A stretch of 64,000 nt of DNA. It comes from Photobacterium profundum. Lineage in GTDB: Bacteria; Pseudomonadota; Gammaproteobacteria; Enterobacterales; Vibrionaceae. The DNA lies in the NCBI RefSeq assembly GCF_003026285.1, contig NZ_PYOD01000020.1, positions 1 to 64,000 of the forward strand, in the 5' to 3' direction. Under the pieces are notes generated by a model that had not been told where the DNA came from, searched no databases, and saw only the letters and a program-made list of their open reading frames with translations. Of the stretch, positions 44,870 through 53,312 are shown piece by piece; the first letter of the stretch is position 1; each line of letters opens with the position of its first letter. The translations under genes were made by a program, and so were the position numbers.

Positions 44870-46123
44870 ATGATTCGATTGCTATTACTACTGCTTATTC
44901 TGTCGCCAACTTGTTTTGCCACCCCGACGAATCATTTAATTATATTAACCACTTTCTCTGAAGCATCAATAACCCCTGTTACGAATAAATTCCAACAACT
45001 ATATCCTGATTCAACAATCAAAATATTGCACCGTCGAGCTGATTCAGGGGTACGACTACTAAGCAAAAATGATCATGACATTGATCTTGTTATTTCATCG
45101 TCGCCTGCTCTTTTTCTTCCGTTGGTCAAAAAAGGCACACTAAAACCATTACCAACGACAATAAATCAAACCCTACAACAACAAACCGATTTAAAAACAC
45201 ACTCTGATGATATCGCAATTTTTGGGTACTCAGCCTACGGCCTAATGTGGAATAACAATTACTTAACTAAACATAACCTCGAACAACCAAAAGACTTTAA
45301 AAGTCTAATCGAGCCGCAATATTTCCGTCATTTAATAATGAGTAGCCCTGCCCGTTCAAGTACTATGCACCTCATGGTTGAAAATATACTGCAACAACAT
45401 GGGTGGAAAGGTGGCTGGAAAATGCTACTACAAATGGGAGGGAATCTGGCGTCTATTTCAGCACGCAGTTTTGGCGTTAGTGATGCTATTTCACGAGGAT
45501 TGGTCGGTATTGGCCCCGTTATAGATAGTTTTGCTTTTGAAAATAAACAGCGTTTCCCATTTATTGGTTTTACTTATCAAATCGATAGCCCTCTCATGCC
45601 CAGCTACATTGCAGCAGTAAAAAATCTACATCAAGCGAACCATACGAGCCATTTTATTGATTTTTTATTATCAGACAACATGCAAAAAAAATTGCCTGAA
45701 AGTTCATTGTATAAATACCCTCTAAACAGTGAGATCACTCAATCATTTACATCACAATCATTCGATTTCAAATTAATGCAGCATCGCGATGTCATGATTA
45801 AACACTTATTTGAACAAGCAATTGCCCATCAACTGACTTTACTCAATCAAGCATGGCAACTGATTAATGAAGCCGCTAAATGCTCATCACATTTTACCAA
45901 TGAACAACAGCGTCAATATGACCTTGCGATAAGCTTAGCTTCTACACCACCAGTAACAGAGGCGCAGTCACACAGTGATATATATACCCATTTATCACTA
46001 TCTCGAAATGATATAGTCACCACAAGGCAACTAAATGCTTGGCGACGAATTATGCGCAGCCAGCTTGAGCAATCAATTGTAATCTCGCAAAAAATCATTC
46101 TTGAACACGAAGGTCATAAATAG
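44870..46123 (+). CDS. pgtC: PgtC-like periplasmic sensor-binding protein
   Basis: The 417-residue protein has a signal peptide (MIRLLLLLLILSPTCFA^TP). It resembles family 1 binding proteins and PgtC, the periplasmic component of the Salmonella phosphoglycerate-sensing system (397 residues): FQQLYPDSTIKILHRRADSG, DIDLVISSSPALFLPLVKKG and the ferric-type middle segment GYSAYGLMWNNNYL. The C-terminal 110 residues (about 305-417) are an additional helical part as in PgtC. The stop codon overlaps the start of the kinase gene, so the two are translationally coupled. The ligand here is not shown; phosphoglycerate is only one possibility. Confidence 0.78.
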   Translation: MIRLLLLLLILSPTCFATPTNHLIILTTFSEASITPVTNKFQQLYPDSTIKILHRRADSGVRLLSKNDHDIDLVISSSPALFLPLVKKGTLKPLPTTINQTLQQQTDLKTHSDDIAIFGYSAYGLMWNNNYLTKHNLEQPKDFKSLIEPQYFRHLIMSSPARSSTMHLMVENILQQHGWKGGWKMLLQMGGNLASISARSFGVSDAISRGLVGIGPVIDSFAFENKQRFPFIGFTYQIDSPLMPSYIAAVKNLHQANHTSHFIDFLLSDNMQKKLPESSLYKYPLNSEITQSFTSQSFDFKLMQHRDVMIKHLFEQAIAHQLTLLNQAWQLINEAAKCSSHFTNEQQRQYDLAISLASTPPVTEAQSHSDIYTHLSLSRNDIVTTRQLNAWRRIMRSQLEQSIVISQKIILEHEGHK

Positions 46124-48483
46124 TGTTTAGCAAGAAAACAATTGGTTACCGACTCACATCCGCTATTGCCTTTATGGGGTTTCTTACCATTAGTGTGGGG
46201 CTCATTGCCGTTATTAATTGGGAAACATTAGACGATAAAATTGAAACTATCGTGAATAGAAACATGCCAACATTACGTGCAAGTTACCAACTTGAACGCA
46301 ATACCGCGAGTTTGCAGGCAGCCCTCAACCTGTTAAGTCACAATACCGACCCTATTTTGCATCGTAACCTTAAGCAAAACATTTTCACTAAACTGGAATT
46401 AATCACTGCCGCAATAACCGAAACCGCCAGCCTAGGCGACTACCCTGCAATAAAAGCAGAACATGCCATTTTAGCCAGCGATATTACTGCTTATACTGTC
46501 TTATTAGATCAACGCAATAGACATTTACTGTCGTTAACGACCACGGTGAATAGCATTAAATGGCTACACCAAGATTTGATTGATGAGCTTACCCCACTAC
46601 GTCAAGAGGTCGAGTGGCAACTAACACGTCTATTACCAAATGTGATCAATACTCATTCGATCACTGAAATCATGACCGAATTTTCATTAATCCAATCAAT
46701 CACAGTTAAAGAAAATGAACTGCACCAATTAGTGCAAGAAATTTTATTGCAGCGACATGAACGTGACATTAGTAATGCCTTCTACTTTATTGGTTATAAA
46801 ATCAAAGAAGTCAGTAATATGAGTAAAACACTCAGCCATTACCCTTCGACGGTATCTTACCGACAACTGCTCAGCGAATTAATTGTTTTAGTCCAACCTA
46901 AAGGCGTGCTGGAAAAACAATTACGAGAAGATGTATTGCTCTCCAATACCATCAATGAATATGCTGAACGTATTCAGAACCGACTACGTGATCAAGAAGA
47001 ATTAATTCAAACAATGGCAGAACAAGCAACAACCTCATTGAAACAACTCAATGATGAAACTCGCCACTCCATTACTGTCAGTAATTTCATACTCTTTGGG
47101 GTCGTCTCCTTAGCGATCTTCTTATCTATCGTGATCTCAATCTACTTAGTGAATCGCGGTATTGTTAAACGCCTTAACCTTCTCAGTAAAGCACTTTACG
47201 ACGTTGCCAATGGTAATCTTAATACTGAAATTAACGTGGCAGGAAATGACGAAATTGGAAAGTTGGGTAATAATTTGCAGTATTTTTGTCAGCAAATGCA
47301 AGAAATGCAGCAAAGTAACGCCTTGAATCTAATTAATAATACTCAGGCGAGTATCATCACCTGTGATTTAAATGGTGTAGTCGAATCGGTCAATACCAGT
47401 GCATTAAAACTATTTAATTACGATACATCTTCTAAGACAAATACAATCTGGAATTTGTTTAATATTAATATGCAGCAACGGTTGAAATCTTTATTTGTCG
47501 ATAGCAGTCCGCTATTAGTCAAAGGGGCGTGCAATCTTACTCTCAAACACAACACTAAAGATGACTGTGTATATTTACGACTCGATTTTCGTCTGTTCAC
47601 CCAAGGTAATAGCGATAAAGTTATTATCACGATGACGGATATTACAGAACAAGAAAATGCTGCTCGTTGGTTAGAAAATATGGTTCGTGAGAAAACGTTA
47701 TCATTGACCAACCGTAACCACCAATTAAAGCTGGAGGTTGAAGATAGGAAGCGGGTTGAAAATGATTTACTTGCCGCTCAAGATGATCTTATTCAAGCAA
47801 CAAAAATGGCCGTTGTCGGGCAAACAATGACCTCACTTGCGCATGAATTAAATCAACCATTATCCGCAATTTCAACGTATGTCTTCACCGCAAAAATGGC
47901 AGTCAACAAAGAAAATTATACCCGATTACCCGCCAGTTTAGATAAAATAGACAACCTAACTGCTCGAATGGGACGTATTATTGCGAGTCTGCGCAGTTTC
48001 TCACGTAAGCAATCTGCGAATAATCCTCTGGTGTCTGTCAATATTCGAGAATCAATTAACCAATCAATGTTAATTGTTGAGAGTCGGGCGAAAACACAAA
48101 AAACCATCATCACGAATACCATTAATCAAGATCTATTCGCGAATGCTGATCAAGTGCAATTTGAGCAAGTACTCGTCAATTTACTGGTTAATAGTTGTGA
48201 TGCGGTCGCAGGGCAAGAACAGCGCGAAATTTCTGTCTTTAGCTTATTAAATAACAACCCATTATTACGTATTGCAGTCAGTGATACAGGTAATGGTTTT
48301 GACGCTGAAATTATAAAAAAACTATTTATTCCCTTCACAACAACAAAGGATGTTGGGCTTGGTCTAGGCCTGAGTATCTGTCGTTCAATTATGAACCGTT
48401 TAGGAGGGGATATTTTCCTAGCTTCAACCATTGAAGGAGGGGCTATGGTCGTATTGGAGTTAAATAATCATGATCATAAATAA
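46123..48483 (+). CDS. pgtB: PgtB-like sensor histidine kinase
   Basis: The 786-residue protein starts with GTG, its G shared with the preceding TAG. Membrane helices at about 9-30 and 322-345 enclose a 290-residue periplasmic helical sensor. HAMP (about 345-400), a PAS-like domain (about 400-515, LINNTQASIITCDLNGVVES), a coiled coil, the HisKA motif LAHELNQPLSAIS with the phosphorylated H574, and the HATPase domain (NLLVNSCDA, DTGNGF, GLGLGLSICRSI) follow. This resembles PgtB and DctB-type kinases; Salmonella PgtB is shorter at 668 residues. It overlaps the regulator gene by 14 bp. Confidence 0.85.
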   Translation: MFSKKTIGYRLTSAIAFMGFLTISVGLIAVINWETLDDKIETIVNRNMPTLRASYQLERNTASLQAALNLLSHNTDPILHRNLKQNIFTKLELITAAITETASLGDYPAIKAEHAILASDITAYTVLLDQRNRHLLSLTTTVNSIKWLHQDLIDELTPLRQEVEWQLTRLLPNVINTHSITEIMTEFSLIQSITVKENELHQLVQEILLQRHERDISNAFYFIGYKIKEVSNMSKTLSHYPSTVSYRQLLSELIVLVQPKGVLEKQLREDVLLSNTINEYAERIQNRLRDQEELIQTMAEQATTSLKQLNDETRHSITVSNFILFGVVSLAIFLSIVISIYLVNRGIVKRLNLLSKALYDVANGNLNTEINVAGNDEIGKLGNNLQYFCQQMQEMQQSNALNLINNTQASIITCDLNGVVESVNTSALKLFNYDTSSKTNTIWNLFNINMQQRLKSLFVDSSPLLVKGACNLTLKHNTKDDCVYLRLDFRLFTQGNSDKVIITMTDITEQENAARWLENMVREKTLSLTNRNHQLKLEVEDRKRVENDLLAAQDDLIQATKMAVVGQTMTSLAHELNQPLSAISTYVFTAKMAVNKENYTRLPASLDKIDNLTARMGRIIASLRSFSRKQSANNPLVSVNIRESINQSMLIVESRAKTQKTIITNTINQDLFANADQVQFEQVLVNLLVNSCDAVAGQEQREISVFSLLNNNPLLRIAVSDTGNGFDAEIIKKLFIPFTTTKDVGLGLGLSICRSIMNRLGGDIFLASTIEGGAMVVLELNNHDHK

Positions 48484-49753
48484 TGATGTACAAGTGCTGA
48501 TCGTTGACGATGACAAAGATGTTGTTGAAGCCTATCAGGATTTACTTGAAATCTCTGGCTACAAAGCACAAGCAACCACCGACCCAACTCAAGTTCTAGC
48601 TATGATAGCTAAAAATTGGTCAGGGGTGATTGTATCTGACATGTACATGCCAGGTTTAGATGGTATGGAATTACTGGCTAAGATTAAAGACTTTGATAAT
48701 GAGTTACCAGTCATCCTCATTACGGGTCATGGTGATATTCCAATGGCTGTCGATGCGGTAAAGAAAGGTGCAGTCGATTTTCTCCAGAAGCCATTACAAC
48801 CGACTGAGCTACTAACATTGCTTGAGGTACTGCTACCTAAACGTAAGCAAGTGATCGAACAACGCCAAAGTTTGAATAATACCGTGTCTGAAGTGTTAAT
48901 CGGTGATAGCCCACTAATAGTCAAACTGCGCGACCAAGTCGCTAACATTGCCTTGACGAACAAGGATGTATTAATTGATGGTGAAGGCGGTACAGGTCGA
49001 CGTACCGTATCAAAACTACTGCATCACAGTCGCCAGCTAAGCGTCGGCCCTTACATTGAGATTGATGGTAGCGAAATTACGTGTACACCCGATCTTCAGC
49101 GCACAATGATTTCAGTACGAAGTGGCAGCTTATGTTTAACCAATCCACATAAAATGCCCATGGAAGTGCAGCAATGGCTATGCCGCTTTTTACTTGAGCA
49201 AGATCGGCAAGGAAAAAAAGAAGTACGAGTATTAGCGATCATTGATGGCGATGCCGAAAAGATCGTTGAAAGTGAAGAAATGTTACCCGAACTTTTTTAT
49301 TTTCTAAGCCAAATACGCTTTGTAGTACCCACACTTCGACAACGCACAAGCGATATCACCCCAATTTTTAAACATTACCTGAGGTGTAGCTGTAAGAAGT
49401 TAAACAAAGCTGTGCCCTCTGTCGACAAAGCGTACATCAATACACTCAATCGACATCAATGGTCAGGCAACATACATGAACTAAAAAGTGTTGCAGAGTT
49501 ATATGCTATTGGGATAGTAAAATTGACAGGGCAAGAGCGTTCTAAGCCGCTAGAACAAATGAGTAGCCCACTTGATGAATTAGTTGATGGCTATGAAAAA
49601 CAAGTCATTGAAGATGCGCTATACCTTTTCACTGGGCGTATCAATGAAGTCTCATCTTACTTACAAATACCACGAAAAAAACTGTATTTAAGAATGAAAA
49701 AACACGGTTTAGATAAAGCAGAATTCAAGGTGAGACCCACCAGCGAATTTTAA
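48470..49753 (+). CDS. pgtA: PgtA/DctD-like response regulator with degenerate AAA domain
   Basis: The 427-residue protein has an NtrC-type receiver (1-120; acidic pair in LIVDDDKD, phospho-acceptor D57 in VIVSDMYMPG, K in FLQKPL), a central AAA-like region (about 140-330) and a Fis-type helix-turn-helix at the C-terminus (VIEDALYLFTGRINEVSSYL). The centre is degenerate: the Walker A reads GEGGTGRRT, the sigma-54-contact GAFTGA loop is missing, and the Walker B region is GSLCLTNPHKMP in place of GTLFLDEIGDMP. It therefore probably does not activate sigma-54 promoters in the classical way. It is last in the three-gene operon. Confidence 0.82.
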   Translation: MIINNDVQVLIVDDDKDVVEAYQDLLEISGYKAQATTDPTQVLAMIAKNWSGVIVSDMYMPGLDGMELLAKIKDFDNELPVILITGHGDIPMAVDAVKKGAVDFLQKPLQPTELLTLLEVLLPKRKQVIEQRQSLNNTVSEVLIGDSPLIVKLRDQVANIALTNKDVLIDGEGGTGRRTVSKLLHHSRQLSVGPYIEIDGSEITCTPDLQRTMISVRSGSLCLTNPHKMPMEVQQWLCRFLLEQDRQGKKEVRVLAIIDGDAEKIVESEEMLPELFYFLSQIRFVVPTLRQRTSDITPIFKHYLRCSCKKLNKAVPSVDKAYINTLNRHQWSGNIHELKSVAELYAIGIVKLTGQERSKPLEQMSSPLDELVDGYEKQVIEDALYLFTGRINEVSSYLQIPRKKLYLRMKKHGLDKAEFKVRPTSEF

Positions 49754-49960
49754 CGCCTAAAGACAGAGTTATACTAACCTAGACAAGTGCCTGACTATTT
49801 TTCACTCATCAAAGATGAGGGTATGACTTATTCTAAACACGAAACAATATTAAAAAAGGTTATTTCTGAGCAAACTGTTGTAGCACGATCATACTTAATT
49901 TACGTGTGAAGAACTGCAGCGGTTTACTCTCATGAATGAACAATAATTTATTCCATTATT

Positions 49961-50068
49961 ATACCAATTCCATTAATTATCTAACCATTCAAAACACTAC
50001 TGGCCGTCTATTCAAGGATAGCGAAACCTCTACCTACGAAGTATTTGGGGCGCTATTTAAGTTGGTAT
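49961..50068. repeat. MITE-like element with ATACCAA ends
   Basis: A 108-bp segment is bounded by inverted ATACCAA (49961-49967) and TTGGTAT (50062-50068). Ends of this kind are common in small transposon-derived repeats of marine gammaproteobacteria. No target duplication and no ORF is seen; only 7 bp of terminal repeat are perfect. Confidence 0.35.
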
Positions 50069-50430
50069 CGGATGCCTGAACGTTGTCGCACGGCAATAAT
50101 CTATCCTAATCCTTTGTCTTATTTCTCACGTATTTTCCAGTACAGGTTCGAGTATTGAATATGTCTGGATAGACCAATCCCCTGGATATTAGCGTAGAAA
50201 AAACCTTCTGTACGTTGCTATAAATCCTGATTCAGCAACTCAAGAATGCCATATTTTGAGAATATCGCCTTCACCCCGAGGCTATCTAGTTCATGATTTT
50301 TCACTACAGTTTGCAACAAAAACATTGATAGTTCTAATTGCCTCGCAAATAAGTACCCCCATTGCCATCAATAAAGTGAATATTTAAAAGGTGTGAGTTT
50401 GCACCATTATTTTTATTTGAAGGGAGATTA

Positions 50431-50462
50431 TTATTTTACTCTAATTTTTCAGAGTAAAATAA
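50431..50462. promoter_or_regulatory. Perfect 12-bp inverted repeat in the PTS leader
   Basis: TTATTTTACTCT and AGAGTAAAATAA enclose AATTTTTC, ending 5 nt before AAAGGAAA, the ribosome site of the EIIB gene. It may be an operator or an RNA hairpin affecting translation. Confidence 0.55.
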
Positions 50463-50478
50463 GTTTAAAGGAAATAGT

Positions 50479-50796
50479 ATGAAGATTTTTCTATGCTGTG
50501 CTGCTGGGATGTCAACCAGCATGCTTGTAAAAAAAATGCGTGAAGCTGCTGATAATCAAAATATAGATTGCTCAATTAATGCTTATTCAGTGTCTGAATT
50601 TGAAGCATCACTTGCTGAAAATGATGTTTGCTTGGTAGCACCACAAGTTAAATTCCAATTTGAAGACTTCAAGAAACGTGCTGAAGAAAACGGTAAAGCT
50701 TGTGGCCTTATCGACATGATGTCCTACGGAATGATGAAAGGTGACGTAGTTCTTAATCAAGCAGTTAATCTTTATCAATCGATGAATAGCAAGTAA
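50479..50796 (+). CDS. PTS EIIB, lactose/cellobiose (chitobiose) family
   Basis: The 105-residue protein has the EIIB-cellobiose P-loop IFLCCAAGMSTSMLVKKM, in which C7 is the phosphorylated cysteine by alignment with E. coli ChbB. PTS EIIB relays phosphate from EIIA to the incoming sugar. It is first in an operon B-C-A with 17-nt and 2-nt gaps. The sugar is a beta-diglycoside such as cellobiose, chitobiose or a glucosamine dimer, by family only. Confidence 0.93.
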   Translation: MKIFLCCAAGMSTSMLVKKMREAADNQNIDCSINAYSVSEFEASLAENDVCLVAPQVKFQFEDFKKRAEENGKACGLIDMMSYGMMKGDVVLNQAVNLYQSMNSK

Positions 50797-50813
50797 TTAA
50801 ATGGAGTTAATTC

Positions 50814-52139
50814 ATGTCAGTTCTTAATGGAATAATGAACTTCGTTGAAAAAGTCGTGGCTCCTATTGCCTCGAAAGTTTCAACTCAGCGACATATCAAT
50901 GCAATAAAAGATGGTTTCGTGGCAACAATGCCGTTTTTGATCGTGGGCTCTTTACTTTTAGTATTAGCTTTCCCGCCACCGGGGGATAACTTTTTCCTTA
51001 ATGGCTGGCACTCCCTTATGGAGATGATTGGTCGAGATAATATACTTACACCATTCCAAGTCAGTATGGGCATTTTTGCTGTTTATGCCGCATATAGTAT
51101 AGGTTTTAGTTTAGCGGAATCATACGGGCTACGCGCACAAAACTCTGGTTTACTCTCATTATTCACCTTCCTTCTGGCAGCAGCTCCTATTCAATCCGTT
51201 GAAGGTGTCGGTGGGGTGATACCAGCGGCTTATCTGGGGGGGACTGGCGCATTTACCGCAATCATGGCTGGTTTGTTTGTTCCTGAACTACAGCGCTTCT
51301 TACGTGATAAGAATATCAGCCTTAAACTTCCTGAAGCTGTCCCTGAAAAAATTGCAGCGTCATTTGACCTGCTAATTCCAATCGTCATTCTCGCAATATT
51401 GGTTCCGGGTCTTAATGCTATTCTTGGTGGTTACGACCTAACAATTCCATCTGCTGTTATGGAATTATTTAGACCCTTAGTATCGGCATCAGACTCGTTC
51501 TTAGCATGTCTACTTGCCGTTGTTATGATTCAGCTACTTTGGTTTGCTGGTATTCACGGTTCCGCTGTTGTTACTACTGGTATCTTGGCTCCAATCCTAT
51601 TGGTCAATCTTGGTATGAATCAGGACGCACTAGCCGCTGGTGCAGAGCTTCCGAAGATTTTCGTTAACCCGCTACTCGACTTCTTTGTCTTTGTTGGTGG
51701 TGCTGGTGGTACTTGGGGCTTCGTTGTTCTAATGATGCGCTCAAAGGCTACCCACCTGAATGTAATCGGTAAAATGTCTATCATTCCTGGCAGCTTCAAT
51801 ATCAATGAGCCTGTTATTTTTGGTACGCCTATCGTAATGAACCCGAACTACTTCATCCCTTGGATGCTTTCACCAATGATTAATACATGTATTGTGTGGT
51901 TAGCCTTTAAGACTGAATTTGTTTCTAAGATCGTTGCACTTCCACCGTGGACTATGCCAGCACCTATTGGTGCGGTTATTGCGACAAACTCAGGTACAGC
52001 GGCCATTTTGGTTGGCGTCTGCGTACTTGTGAGCATGGTTATTTTCTATCCATTCTTCAAGATGCATGAAAAGCAATTACTTATCGAAGAGCAAGCAAAT
52101 ACTGAAGATGCACCGAACTCTGAACCAGTAAAGGCTTAA
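50814..52139 (+). CDS. PTS EIIC, lactose/cellobiose (chitobiose) family
   Basis: The 441-residue inner-membrane sugar channel has about 10 membrane segments. Family signatures are RHINAIKDGFVATMPFLIVGSL at the N-terminus, FAGIHGSAVV and the substrate-site motif FNINEPVIFGTPIVMNP near residue 325. It belongs to the CelB/ChbC type. It lies between EIIB and EIIA, and EIIA starts 2 nt after its stop codon. Confidence 0.94.
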   Translation: MSVLNGIMNFVEKVVAPIASKVSTQRHINAIKDGFVATMPFLIVGSLLLVLAFPPPGDNFFLNGWHSLMEMIGRDNILTPFQVSMGIFAVYAAYSIGFSLAESYGLRAQNSGLLSLFTFLLAAAPIQSVEGVGGVIPAAYLGGTGAFTAIMAGLFVPELQRFLRDKNISLKLPEAVPEKIAASFDLLIPIVILAILVPGLNAILGGYDLTIPSAVMELFRPLVSASDSFLACLLAVVMIQLLWFAGIHGSAVVTTGILAPILLVNLGMNQDALAAGAELPKIFVNPLLDFFVFVGGAGGTWGFVVLMMRSKATHLNVIGKMSIIPGSFNINEPVIFGTPIVMNPNYFIPWMLSPMINTCIVWLAFKTEFVSKIVALPPWTMPAPIGAVIATNSGTAAILVGVCVLVSMVIFYPFFKMHEKQLLIEEQANTEDAPNSEPVKA

Positions 52140-52141
52140 TT

Positions 52142-52480
52142 ATGACTTTCGAAATTAATACTCAAGAAGATATTACTGAAGAGTTTTTGATGACGCTACT
52201 TTGCAAAGCAGGTGAAGCACGTTCAGCTGTTATGCAAGCGATGAGTGAGGCTCGTAATGGTGAGTTTGAGCGTTCTGAAGCGATGCTGATCGCAGCCGAA
52301 GAAGCACTTACCGAAGTACACAAAACGCAAACAGGCTTAATTGGTTTCGATGAAGGTGAAGGTAAGGTCACGATGACTCTTATTCTTACTCACATTCAGG
52401 ACCACATTATGACTGCTATGTTATGTCGCGATATGGCGAATGAGATCATTGCTATTCACCGTCAGCTAAACAACGCATAA
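52142..52480 (+). CDS. PTS EIIA, lactose/cellobiose (chitobiose) family
   Basis: The 112-residue helical protein is the trimeric EIIA of the LacF/ChbA type. The phosphorylation motif THIQDHIMTAMLCRDMANEI near residues 80-100 matches the conserved H-x-Q-D-H-x-M of the family. It accepts phosphate from HPr and passes it to EIIB. No phospho-beta-glucosidase gene is present in the operon, so the hydrolase must be elsewhere. Confidence 0.94.
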   Translation: MTFEINTQEDITEEFLMTLLCKAGEARSAVMQAMSEARNGEFERSEAMLIAAEEALTEVHKTQTGLIGFDEGEGKVTMTLILTHIQDHIMTAMLCRDMANEIIAIHRQLNNA

Positions 52481-52508
52481 CTAACCTCAGTAACTCTAAC
52501 TAACGATT

Positions 52509-52538
52509 AAGGAGGTCTGTTTAACAGGCCTCCTTTTT
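52509..52538 (+). terminator. Terminator of the PTS operon
   Basis: AAGGAGG and CCTCCTT with an inner CTGT/ACAG pairing, followed by five T, 28 nt past the EIIA stop. Confidence 0.88.
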
Positions 52539-52587
52539 GTTTGTAATAATTAAAGCTTTGCTTAAATGCTAATTTAGCGTTCTACAT

Positions 52588-53229
52588 TTATAAACCTAGC
52601 GCCCAGCGTATAAATTCTTTACGACGTTTTTTGTCAGCACTTTGATATAAATCTTTCATCAATTGATCTGCTTGGGCTGGCGTTAATTGGTTAATATCAA
52701 CCGTTGATACAGCTTGATAAGAGGTTGTTGTTACAGCCGGTTGTGGCAAGGTCTGTTTTTCACTCGCCGCAACTTGAACCGCTAAGATATCGTTATAGTT
52801 CGCCATTAAGGGAGAGCCTGATACCACCACTTTTTCACGTTCAAAACTAACAGACTTACCCGCTGTATCTGTTAATTCAAAACGAGGTTTTTCCGCAAAA
52901 CGTTTTACATCTTGTTGAGTATCAACACGAGGGGCGACTAATTCAACCACCTCACCATCATTCGCGGAAAAACGAATTAAAACAGGTTGCGATGACACAT
53001 ACCCCATAGACTGACCCGTCGAATGCGGGTTAGTAGGACTATCAAAACGTACCAACACCTGTTGATCACCTTCTGGTAGTGCCACTGTTTTTGTCGCTTT
53101 TTTAATTTCCAGATGTTGAGCTGCAAGAATTTCAAAATTGCCAGGCATTTTCAAGGTTACTTCTGCCATGGCAACTTGTGAAGTCAATACCAAAGGCAAC
53201 GTAAATGCTAACAGTGTTTTTTTCATCAT
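52588..53229 (-). CDS. YccT-like DUF2057 periplasmic protein
   Basis: The 213-residue protein has a signal peptide ending SQVAMA^EVTL. It resembles the DUF2057/UPF0319 family (E. coli YccT is 220 residues), with GNFEILAAQHLEIK and QQVLVRFDSP as conserved stretches. The last 60 residues are charged and helical (DINQLTPAQADQLMKDLYQS). YccT has been linked to curli regulation in Salmonella, but no curli genes are present, so the role here is unknown. It is downstream of the porin gene across a terminator. Confidence 0.82.
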   Translation of the reverse strand: MMKKTLLAFTLPLVLTSQVAMAEVTLKMPGNFEILAAQHLEIKKATKTVALPEGDQQVLVRFDSPTNPHSTGQSMGYVSSQPVLIRFSANDGEVVELVAPRVDTQQDVKRFAEKPRFELTDTAGKSVSFEREKVVVSGSPLMANYNDILAVQVAASEKQTLPQPAVTTTSYQAVSTVDINQLTPAQADQLMKDLYQSADKKRRKEFIRWALGL

Positions 53230-53266
53230 GCTTTCTCTCTGAAAATAGATATTCTATAAATAGTAA

Positions 53267-53292
53267 AACCAGCGGATCACCGCTGGCTTTTT
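53267..53292 (-). terminator. Terminator of the porin gene
   Basis: CCAGCGG-ATCA-CCGCTGG is a perfect stem with A and T runs on either side. On the minus strand TTTTACTA follows, 20 nt past the porin stop codon. Confidence 0.85.
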
Positions 53293-53312
53293 CTCACACG
53301 TTAACGGTTCAA

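Larger units (their letters stand above)
49754..50478. other. 725-bp region before the PTS genes
   Basis: No credible gene is seen on either strand. It holds a MITE-like segment at 49961-50068, a patch of scrambled sequence that looks like decayed DNA (50070-50350), and a perfect hairpin in the PTS leader at 50431-50462. It is the most gene-poor stretch of the window. Confidence 0.5.

Noticed and set aside
50060-50160. Short open frame reading WYRMPERCRT as a transposase remnant
   Set aside because: No start codon or domain, and no similarity I could name; kept only as part of the decayed region.
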